From: CAG-390 sp045544735
Lineage (GTDB): Bacteria > Bacillota > Clostridia > Oscillospirales > CAG-272
NCBI GenBank assembly: GCA_045544735.1
Contig: JAZPZM010000017.1
Span: 1 to 11,262, forward strand
Length of the DNA: 11,262 nucleotides
Direction: 5' to 3'
Shown: positions 1-5,833 of the stretch, in pieces
How the letters are laid out: the number at the start of each line of letters is the position of its first letter
Position numbering within the stretch: position 1 is the first letter of the stretch
The notes under the pieces: model-generated
Database searches by the model: none
What the model was told of the DNA's origin: nothing
What the model saw: only the letters and a program-made list of their open reading frames with translations
Program-made: the position numbers and the translations under genes

Positions 1-36
1 GATATGGAGAAAATGCAGATCAAGATCGACGTTTGA
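1..36 (+). CDS. C-terminal end of an upstream gene (partial)
   Basis: Frame 1 is open from the window edge and reads DMEKMQIKIDV, then a TGA stop at 34-36. The alternating charged and hydrophobic codons look like a real protein C-terminus. The next gene starts 17 bases later behind a good ribosome binding site, as expected inside an operon. Eleven residues are too few to assign a family. The short open stretch could also be chance. Confidence 0.45.
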   Translation, partial: DMEKMQIKIDV

Positions 37-53
37 TACGCAAGGAGAAATAA

Positions 54-1037
54 ATGAAAAATAACAAGATAAAAAAGGAATTAAAGCGCTCAACGGCACT
101 TATTTTAGCGTTTTTGCTTGCATCGTTCTGCTCGTTTGCCGTTTACGCAACGGTAAGCTACGACAGCTCGCAGGACCCCGTAGTTTCTCTGTCGGGTATG
201 CAGGCGTTCGTCAGCGAAAAGATCGACGATCTCAAGACCATCGTTTCGGGCATCGATCTGCGCTTGCAGGCGCTTGAGCTTGCCTACTCCACGGGCAACG
301 CTCCTTCGGGCGGCGACAGCGGCGGAAACACGGAGGCGTTGCAATCGCTCCTCGACCGAATAAGCGCTCTTGAAAAAAAGACGTCGGATCTTGAGAGCGC
401 AAACGCAGCACTCAAAAACTCTCTTGACAGCACCAAGGACGAGCTTAACGAGATGATTTCCGAGCTTGAGGAACAGTATGCTACGCTTTCCTCCGAGATC
501 AGTTCCCTTTCCGACCAGATATCCAAGCTCCAAGGGCAGTTTACGTCTATCAAGAGCGACGTTTCCACTCTTAAGAGCGACTTCAAGCAGCTCTCGACCA
601 TCTCAACAAAGCTCAACACGCTTACCAACAAGGTCAACTCTTTGACCTCGGCAAGCGGGGATATCGGCAAGCTAAAGGCTCAATGCGAGCAGCTTAAAGC
701 CGACATGGATGAGGTCTTGCTAAAGGCGGGCGCGCTTTACAAGCCTGTTTTCGTTCCCTACGGCGCAACGATTCGCGCACTTGAAGCCGACGACTCGGTT
801 CTCGTGGTGCTTCGCTCCGGCTCTGCCGTTGCTGTATCTCCCTTTACGTCGGCAGGAACCGCGCAAGGTCTCAACGACCTTTCCGACGGCAGCGAGCTTT
901 ACGACGGTGCCCCCCTCGTTCTCTTCCACAACGTTCTGATCCCGCGAGGCGGCGAGGATGGCAGAGGGGTTACCGTTACGTCACTTGACGGCGCATACGT
1001 TATGATAGGAGGCAACTATGTCATTATTCAGCCGTAA
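54..1037 (+). CDS. Secreted or anchored coiled-coil protein of unknown function
   Basis: I cannot assign a function. The 327-residue protein begins with a basic stretch and a hydrophobic segment (about residues 13-32) ending in VYA, which fits a signal peptide cut near residue 32 or an uncleaved anchor. Residues 81-92 form a Gly/Ser-rich linker. Residues about 93-225 are a long heptad-like coiled coil rich in Leu, Ser, Lys, Glu and Asp. Residues about 228-327 form a compact C-terminal domain with a VLRSGSAVAV stretch, an IPRGGEDGRG motif (296-305) and a YVMIGGNYVII ending. It therefore probably acts outside the membrane. The ATG start is preceded by AAGGAG. The 3' end overlaps the SpoIID-family gene by 20 bases, so the two are probably translated together. 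By analogy with EnvC- or PcsB-type coiled-coil regulators of wall enzymes it could control its neighbour, but no sequence similarity to those families is claimed. Confidence 0.85.
   Translation: MKNNKIKKELKRSTALILAFLLASFCSFAVYATVSYDSSQDPVVSLSGMQAFVSEKIDDLKTIVSGIDLRLQALELAYSTGNAPSGGDSGGNTEALQSLLDRISALEKKTSDLESANAALKNSLDSTKDELNEMISELEEQYATLSSEISSLSDQISKLQGQFTSIKSDVSTLKSDFKQLSTISTKLNTLTNKVNSLTSASGDIGKLKAQCEQLKADMDEVLLKAGALYKPVFVPYGATIRALEADDSVLVVLRSGSAVAVSPFTSAGTAQGLNDLSDGSELYDGAPLVLFHNVLIPRGGEDGRGVTVTSLDGAYVMIGGNYVIIQP
1007..1012 (+). promoter_or_regulatory. Ribosome binding site of the SpoIID-family gene, inside the upstream gene
   Basis: AGGAGG lies five bases before the ATG at 1018 and within the coding sequence of the preceding gene. 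It decides the start of the SpoIID-family gene and makes the 20-base overlap real, which suggests translational coupling. Confidence 0.8.
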
Positions 1038-3006
1038 GACCGCCTCAGGACAAAAGCCGTGGGTGCGCATAGTCGCGCTCTCTCTTGCCGCGCTCTTGCT
1101 TCTCGGCTCGATATACATGGTCTTTTCGCTCGTTCTGTCAAGCTCCGCCGCCGAGGGCTCGCTTGAGTCCTACGCCTTTGCTACCTCCATCAAAAACAAG
1201 GAGTTTTACGTCGCGGTCGGCATTCGTTACGGCTCAAGCGTGAGCGTTTCGCACGCCTTTACCGCCCCATACGGCTTCGTAGCAGGCGAGGCGTATATCG
1301 AAAAAGGCAACACTCGCAGCTTTACCCCATTATACTTCATAGACACGGCATCCGTCGTGGTTGCGTGCGACGCCAACCTTTCCGTGCTTGCGGGCACGTG
1401 CTCGCTTGCGGCAAGTGAGAAAAAAACAGACATCGGTGCTTATAACGTTGAGATTACTTTGGAAGACGGCACCGTTTGGGACTCACTTGAGGAGCTTTCC
1501 GCCAAGTATGCTTTTGACTACGAGCACGTTTTCCCCGCCTATAACAACGGCGTTAAGTCCGTGCGTATCGGCGCATACTACGATTACGCCTCCGCAGGTG
1601 AAGCGGCGGCGCTTATAGGCAACGAGCTTGAAGGCTACACCGTGTCCGTCGCCTCACCGTCAAGCTCCGCCGTTACCGTTTTGAACGCGGATTGCGACAC
1701 CATTCTGTTTGAGCACGCGGGCGACGGTGACTACATCGGTGCTATCGCTCCGCAGCAGAAGGCGGGCGAAGAGACCGCGTACACTCTTTTTACAACCACG
1801 GGTTATATGTATCCCGGAATCTTTTGTTTCAGAAGATACATAACCGACGACTATAACGGATTGACGCTTATCAATCTCACCGACCTGCAAAGCTACGTCG
1901 AGGGCGTTCTTCCAAACGAGATAATCACCAGCTGGCCGCTTGAAACACAAAAGGCGTTTGCCATAATCGTGCGCTCCTATACGGCAGGTAACATCGGACA
2001 AAAGTTTTCATCCTACGGATTTGATTTGGTCAACACTTCCGCCAATCAAGTTTACAGAGGGCGAAACCAGATAATAGACAGAGTTTCTCAAGCGGTTGCC
2101 CAAACCAAAGATATGATACTCGTTTGCGAAGGTGAAATGATAACGGGATATTACTCGTCCTCGCAGGGCGGCTGGGCTGTTGACTCCAAATACGTGTGGA
2201 GCGGCTCAACAGGACCTTACATTATAAACCAGCCTACACCGTGGGAAAAATACACCAACGTTTCAAAAGGCTTTTGGAATTTCGAGGTAACGCAAAAGGA
2301 GCTTCTGCAAGGTTTTGGAATTTATAATTCAGGCGATAAAGTCAAAGACATAAGCCTTGAGTTTGCAGGCGACTCACCGTACGTTTACAAAATGAGCGTC
2401 ACGGACAGCAAGGGCAATGTCGGAACGAAAACACGTTGCAGTAAGGTCGTTGGCGTTATGAATAATTTTGGCGCAAAATCCGCCAATTTCCTTATCGGAA
2501 AGGGGTCATTGAAATACACCTACGACAAAGTGATTTCAACGAGGATAATTTCCCTTGAGTCCTCGTACGCCGAAAATATGAGTATATACACCGCAAACGG
2601 AGTTGCAGTCGAGAACTCAAAGAAATTCAATTTCTTTACAGCCCTCGGACAAGCCTTTTCCAACCTTTCAAGCTCGCTATACGTTCACACGGGCAACGGC
2701 ACGGCTATACTGACGCAGGATATCGAGATCCCCACGACGAGTAAGCCCGACGAAAACGGCAACTACACCTACGTTTGCGATTACGGCGATTTTCTGATCG
2801 TTACCGATCTGCAACAGGTGACGGAGACCTTCAAGGCATCCTCAAGCTCCAACTACGTCGTAGTAGGTCGCGGTTGGGGTCACGGAGTCGGTGTCAGCCA
2901 ATACGGAACGGCGCACCTCGGTCAAGCGGGGGCGATGTATCACCACATACTTGATGCGTACTACCCCAACACCGAAATTGCCGATTTCTACGATTATCTC
3001 AAATAA
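1018..3006 (+). CDS. SpoIID/LytB-domain peptidoglycan enzyme with SPOR-like domain
   Basis: This is a 662-residue, membrane-anchored member of the SpoIID/LytB family. SpoIID is a lytic transglycosylase that cuts glycan strands lacking stem peptides, and LytB of Bacillus is an amidase modifier. Residues 16-40 form one hydrophobic segment after a basic N-terminus, which fits a signal anchor with the rest outside. Residues about 178-225 (IGAYYDYASAGEAAALIG and after) resemble a SPOR domain, which binds denuded glycan. The SpoIID domain spans about residues 270-655. It contains LQSYVEGVLPNEIITSWPLE, where Glu301 matches the proposed catalytic Glu of SpoIID, then SSQGGWAVDSKYVWSG, and the C-terminal hallmark GRGWGHGVGVSQYG (617-630). 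It is about twice the length of Bacillus SpoIID because of the N-terminal half and insertions in the core. It may serve sporulation or vegetative wall remodelling; the sequence does not decide which. The gene before it is probably its partner. Confidence 0.9.
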   Translation: MSLFSRKTASGQKPWVRIVALSLAALLLLGSIYMVFSLVLSSSAAEGSLESYAFATSIKNKEFYVAVGIRYGSSVSVSHAFTAPYGFVAGEAYIEKGNTRSFTPLYFIDTASVVVACDANLSVLAGTCSLAASEKKTDIGAYNVEITLEDGTVWDSLEELSAKYAFDYEHVFPAYNNGVKSVRIGAYYDYASAGEAAALIGNELEGYTVSVASPSSSAVTVLNADCDTILFEHAGDGDYIGAIAPQQKAGEETAYTLFTTTGYMYPGIFCFRRYITDDYNGLTLINLTDLQSYVEGVLPNEIITSWPLETQKAFAIIVRSYTAGNIGQKFSSYGFDLVNTSANQVYRGRNQIIDRVSQAVAQTKDMILVCEGEMITGYYSSSQGGWAVDSKYVWSGSTGPYIINQPTPWEKYTNVSKGFWNFEVTQKELLQGFGIYNSGDKVKDISLEFAGDSPYVYKMSVTDSKGNVGTKTRCSKVVGVMNNFGAKSANFLIGKGSLKYTYDKVISTRIISLESSYAENMSIYTANGVAVENSKKFNFFTALGQAFSNLSSSLYVHTGNGTAILTQDIEIPTTSKPDENGNYTYVCDYGDFLIVTDLQQVTETFKASSSSNYVVVGRGWGHGVGVSQYGTAHLGQAGAMYHHILDAYYPNTEIADFYDYLK

Positions 3007-3038
3007 TTTCTACATTATATTTATAAGGAGTCTTTAAA

Positions 3039-3704
3039 TTGGAAAAGCAAGAAATTCTCCGTTACGTTGACCACACGCTTCTGAGCCAGACGGCAACCGA
3101 GGCGGAAATACTATCCATCTGCGACGATGGAATGAAATACAACACGGCGTCCGTGTGCATTCCCGCCTCGTTCGTAAAGACCGCCGCAAACTACGTCAAG
3201 GGCAAAATAGCGATATGTACCGTTATAGGCTTCCCCAACGGATACAGCACTACTGCGGCAAAATGCTTTGAAGCCGCCGACGCAATCGAAAACGGCGCGG
3301 ATGAGATAGATATGGTAGTAAACCTTACGCTCGTGCGCGACGGAAGATTTGACGAGGTAAGAGACGAGATCACCGCCGTAAAAAAGGCGTGCGGCGACAA
3401 GATACTAAAGGTCATCATAGAAGCCTGCTTGCTGACCGACGAAGAAAAGATAAAGCTTTGCGCCGTTGTTGCTGATGCGGGCGCGGACTTTATCAAGACC
3501 TCTACGGGCTTTTCGCGAGGCGGAGCTACGCGCGAGGACGTTGCGCTGATGGCAGCAAACTGCCCTTCTCACCTTAAGATAAAGGCGGCGGGCGGAATAC
3601 GCTCGTTTGCAGACGCCGAGGACTTTATCTCCCTTGGCGCAACGAGACTTGGAGCGAGTGCGCTTGTAAAGCTTATGAAGGCTGAGGCTCTTTCGGACTA
3701 TTGA
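3039..3704 (+). CDS. deoC: Deoxyribose-phosphate aldolase
   Basis: DeoC splits 2-deoxyribose 5-phosphate into glyceraldehyde 3-phosphate and acetaldehyde in cytoplasmic deoxynucleoside catabolism. The 221-residue length is normal for the short bacterial form. Family landmarks are VDHTLL near the N-terminus, DEIDMVVN (Asp91 in the active site), the Schiff-base lysine Lys153 in ADFIKTSTGFSRGGAT, and Lys182 in KIKAAGGIRSF. All expected catalytic residues are present. The start is TTG, supported by AAGGAG seven bases before it; no ATG lies near enough to replace it. It follows the SpoIID-family gene by 32 bases and may be co-transcribed with it. No other deo genes (phosphorylase, phosphopentomutase, regulator) are in view, so it is an orphan here. 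I see no clear hairpin terminator after it. Confidence 0.96.
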   Translation: MEKQEILRYVDHTLLSQTATEAEILSICDDGMKYNTASVCIPASFVKTAANYVKGKIAICTVIGFPNGYSTTAAKCFEAADAIENGADEIDMVVNLTLVRDGRFDEVRDEITAVKKACGDKILKVIIEACLLTDEEKIKLCAVVADAGADFIKTSTGFSRGGATREDVALMAANCPSHLKIKAAGGIRSFADAEDFISLGATRLGASALVKLMKAEALSDY

Positions 3705-3755
3705 CGTTTTAGTTGTAGATTTTTATATTATAATTTACTTTTTTAAGAAAAACCG

Positions 3756-3784
3756 TTGACACAGCTTGTCTTTTGTGATATAAT
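3756..3784 (+). promoter_or_regulatory. Consensus sigma-A promoter of the rpsF-ssb-rpsR operon
   Basis: TTGACA (3756-3761) and TATAAT (3779-3784) are separated by exactly 17 bases, and a TG at 3776-3777 gives an extended -10. Every consensus position is matched. Transcription should begin near 3791, leaving a leader of about 80 bases before rpsF. Such a strong promoter suits ribosomal protein genes. Confidence 0.93.
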
Positions 3785-3795
3785 ACTGCATTGGT

Positions 3796-3865
3796 ACGGG
3801 AAAATTTTTGCAATCCCGTCTCCTTACTGCAGACAAGATCTGCGGTCACAAGTCCATAGGGAGGT
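3796..3865 (+). promoter_or_regulatory. Structured rpsF leader, possible S6:S18 autoregulatory site
   Basis: Three pairings can be drawn by hand. ACGGGA (3796-3801) pairs with TCCCGT (3814-3819). ACTGCAGA (3826-3833) pairs with TCTGCGGT (3839-3846) around a five-base loop, with one G-U pair. CTCCTT (3820-3825) can pair with AGGGAG (3858-3863), which covers the rpsF ribosome binding site and encloses the second hairpin with an 11-base bulge. Feedback by an S6:S18 complex on leaders of rpsF operons is known in bacteria. I did not find a convincing match to its conserved CCG-containing bulge, so the identity is a proposal and the structure is unfolded by software. Confidence 0.45.
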
Positions 3866-3870
3866 TAAAT

Positions 3871-4305
3871 ATGGAAAACGTAAAGACAAACTCTGCTTAC
3901 GAATGTATGTTTGTTTCCGATCTTACCGGCGCACGTGACGCTGCTGAGACCGTTGCGAAGTTCGTAAGCCTCGTCGAGAAGAACGGCGAGATCATCGATG
4001 TCACCGAATGGGGCAAGCGCCGCTTTGAGTACCCCATCAATGACAAGAACGAAGGCTACTACACGATAGTTACCTTCCGCGCAGACCCCTCTTTCCCCGC
4101 CGAGTTCGAGAGACTTCTCAACATCGACGAGAACGTAATGCGCTCCTTCATCATCAAGCTCGACGAGGAAGAAGTTGCAAAGGTAATTCGACGCGCTGCT
4201 GACAAGGCTGCTGCTGCCACCGCTGCTCCCGCTGAAGCAGTTGTTGAGGAAGCTGCCGCTGAAGAGGCTGTTGCTGAAGAAGCCCCTGCCGCTGACGCTG
4301 AGTAA
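3871..4305 (+). CDS. rpsF: 30S ribosomal protein S6
   Basis: S6 binds the central domain of 16S rRNA together with S18 in the small-subunit platform. Of the 144 residues, about the first 95 form the S6 fold: NSAYECMFVSDL at the start, then GEIIDVTEWGKRRFEYPIND (the typical WGKR-LAYPI-like region), EGYYTIVTF, and ERLLNIDENVMRSFIIK. The last 40 residues are an Ala/Glu-rich acidic tail, a common but variable extension. The frame is open further upstream to 3808, but the ATG at 3871 is preceded by AGGGAGG with six bases between and gives the normal N-terminus, so I use it. It is the first gene of an operon with ssb and rpsR, which keeps S6 and S18 co-expressed. Confidence 0.96.
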   Translation: MENVKTNSAYECMFVSDLTGARDAAETVAKFVSLVEKNGEIIDVTEWGKRRFEYPINDKNEGYYTIVTFRADPSFPAEFERLLNIDENVMRSFIIKLDEEEVAKVIRRAADKAAAATAAPAEAVVEEAAAEEAVAEEAPAADAE

Positions 4306-4330
4306 TTCCCTTTTATTGTAGGAGTGAATT

Positions 4331-4789
4331 ATGGCTAACCTCAATTTAAACAAAGTTATTCTTTGCGGTCGTCTTACCGGTAACCCCGAGCTTAAAACCA
4401 CGCAGAGTGGAATTTCGGTAGTTTCCTTCACGCTTGCCGTGAACCGCCGCTATCGCTCCTCTGAGGCAAATGCTCAACAGCCCCAAGCCGATTTTATAAA
4501 TCTCGTTGCTTGGAGACAGACCGCCGAGTTTATCGCTCGCTATTTCAGAAAAGGCTCTGCCCTCTGCGTTACGGGCTCGATCCAGACAAGACGTTGGACC
4601 GACCAGCAGGGTCAGACAAGATACGCTACCGAGGTTATCGTTGACGAGGCTATGTTCGTTGACTCGCGCAATGAGTCGGGAAGCCGCGATTCCGCTATCG
4701 ACGGTGGATATGCGCCCGAGCCCTTTGCTACCCCCGGTGCTGCTGAAAGCTTTAACGTCGTTGATAACAACGATGATCTTCCCTTCTGA
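4331..4789 (+). CDS. ssb: Single-stranded DNA-binding protein
   Basis: SSB coats single-stranded DNA during replication, recombination and repair and recruits partners through its C-terminal tip. The 152-residue protein has an OB fold at about residues 1-112, with NKVILCGRLTGNPELK at the start, VSFTLAVNRRYR, DFINLVAWRQTAEFIARYF (Trp61 is a typical DNA-stacking position) and a GSIQTRRW strand. A short low-complexity linker follows, and the end NDDLPF is the standard acidic tip with a terminal Pro-Phe. The length is usual for Firmicutes SSB. AGGAG lies six bases before the ATG. It lies between rpsF and rpsR, the standard Firmicutes arrangement, with 25 bases to rpsF and 36 to rpsR. Confidence 0.97.
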   Translation: MANLNLNKVILCGRLTGNPELKTTQSGISVVSFTLAVNRRYRSSEANAQQPQADFINLVAWRQTAEFIARYFRKGSALCVTGSIQTRRWTDQQGQTRYATEVIVDEAMFVDSRNESGSRDSAIDGGYAPEPFATPGAAESFNVVDNNDDLPF

Positions 4790-4825
4790 TTGGGAACAAA
4801 CTAAATTGATAAGGAGTTAATTATT

Positions 4826-5089
4826 ATGGATAGACAGCCTGAGCGCGCACCTCGCGCCGCACGTCCCGCAAACGCTAACCGCAGAAGAAAAAAGGTTTGC
4901 GTTTTCTGTGAGGAAAAGATAAACTACATTGATTACAAGGATTCCGCACGTCTTCGCAAGTTCATCACCGAGCGTGGCAAGATCCTTCCCCGCCGTATCT
5001 CCGGCACCTGCGCAAAGCATCAGCGCGAGCTTCAGAACGCTATCAAGCGTGCTCGTCACGTTGCACTTCTCCCCTACGTTGGAGACTGA
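4826..5089 (+). CDS. rpsR: 30S ribosomal protein S18
   Basis: S18 pairs with S6 in the platform of the 30S subunit. The 87-residue protein has a basic, Arg-rich N-terminus and then the S18 core: KVCVFCEEKINYIDYKD, LRKFITERGKILPRRISGTC and AKHQRELQNAIKRARHVALL. Cys25, Cys28, Cys62 and His65 are spaced so that they could hold a zinc ion, as in the cysteine-containing forms of S18; this is inferred from spacing only. AAGGAG lies nine bases before the ATG, somewhat far but acceptable. It is the last gene of its operon, with the terminator hairpin 11 bases after its stop codon. Confidence 0.97.
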   Translation: MDRQPERAPRAARPANANRRRKKVCVFCEEKINYIDYKDSARLRKFITERGKILPRRISGTCAKHQRELQNAIKRARHVALLPYVGD

Positions 5090-5100
5090 TTTGCGTCAAT

Positions 5101-5137
5101 AAAAAACACGGTTTCGCAATGCGAAACCGTGTTTTTT
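5101..5137. terminator. Bidirectional intrinsic terminator between convergent operons
   Basis: A perfect 17-bp inverted repeat (5101-5117 with 5121-5137) with a three-base AAT loop has the GC-containing core CACGGTTTCGC flanked by an A-run on the left and a T-run on the right. It therefore reads as hairpin plus U-tract in both directions. It ends the rpsF-ssb-rpsR operon on the + strand and the six-gene operon on the - strand. Its right edge touches the TAA stop of the zinc-ribbon membrane protein gene. Confidence 0.95.
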
Positions 5138-5832
5138 TATATAAACAGCTTTTTGTGCAACGACTCTCGAAGAGGCTTTGAAATCGCTATAATAGTAAGC
5201 GCGATTCCCGTAAGGAAGCACGAAATCAAGGGGTACGGTGACCAGATGAACGAAAATCCGTCGCTAAATGTGAGATTTATAAAAAACTCAAGCAATAAGC
5301 AATATCCGCCAATAGCGATAAAGCAACCGCCGAAAATGTAAAGCAAGCCTTTTTTTACATATCTAACGAGCGTTACGGTGGCAGTTACGATAAGCCCCAT
5401 AATGCCGACCGCCGGGAAAGCAAGTGTCAAAAACCAATCGCCGCCGGTTGCAAGATCTATATAAAGCAAGAATGCGCCTATCACTGTGAAGTCGATGGGA
5501 ATAAATATCACGGGGTTGGGACGCGCAAACCACAAGGGCATAACTATTACCGAATAAGTCACAAGTATTCCGCCCACGGCATAGCCCGACCACGTGAGTG
5601 CGCCGTTCAGACGAATATCGCAAAACAGCGTTATCGCAATAGGCATTATAGCAAGGATAGTCAAGATAAACAAAACTCCCTGCGGGCGCATATTTTCCTT
5701 TTGTCGGGTGAAGGGTGGGTAGGTGGGTGTGGCATCGGGGCGCGTGACATCGGGATGATATACGGTAGTGCCGCAAAGCGGGCAAGCCTTTTCCGTATCT
5801 GCAAGCTCTACGCCGCATTTAACACAGTACAT
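5137..5832 (-). CDS. Zinc-ribbon membrane protein, six membrane segments (DUF6320-like)
   Basis: The function is unknown. The 231-residue protein starts with a short zinc ribbon, YCVKCGVELADTEKACPLCG, whose ligands would be Cys3, Cys6, Cys17 and Cys20. A Pro/Thr-rich linker (about 27-48) follows, then about six hydrophobic segments near residues 51-70, 81-103, 108-126, 131-155, 162-187 and 197-217, and a basic C-terminus. This architecture resembles proteins annotated as DUF6320 in clostridia; I recognise it from memory and could not search. The zinc ribbon probably faces the cytoplasm. The ATG is preceded by AAGGAG lying within the end of the acyltransferase gene, and only one base separates the two genes, so they are almost certainly translated together and probably act together. 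It is the last gene of the operon, and its stop codon abuts the shared terminator. Confidence 0.85.
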   Translation of the reverse strand: MYCVKCGVELADTEKACPLCGTTVYHPDVTRPDATPTYPPFTRQKENMRPQGVLFILTILAIMPIAITLFCDIRLNGALTWSGYAVGGILVTYSVIVMPLWFARPNPVIFIPIDFTVIGAFLLYIDLATGGDWFLTLAFPAVGIMGLIVTATVTLVRYVKKGLLYIFGGCFIAIGGYCLLLEFFINLTFSDGFSFIWSPYPLISCFLTGIALTIIAISKPLRESLHKKLFI

Positions 5833-5833
5833 C

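Noticed and set aside
1018..3006. Labelling the SpoIID-family gene spoIID itself and taking it as proof of sporulation
   Set aside because: The family includes vegetative LytB-type proteins, the protein is twice the length of SpoIID, and no other sporulation gene is in view.
3701..3734. Second promoter, TTGACG (3701-3706) and TATAAT (3729-3734)
   Set aside because: The spacing is 22 bases, too long for sigma-A, and a consensus promoter lies just downstream.
3808..3870. N-terminal extension of rpsF from an upstream ATG
   Set aside because: The extra 21 residues do not belong to S6, while the ATG at 3871 has a strong ribosome binding site and gives the normal start.
3865..4431. Open frame of 188 codons on the - strand across rpsF and the start of ssb
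   Set aside because: It crosses two certain genes and their intergenic gap in antisense and has no family features.
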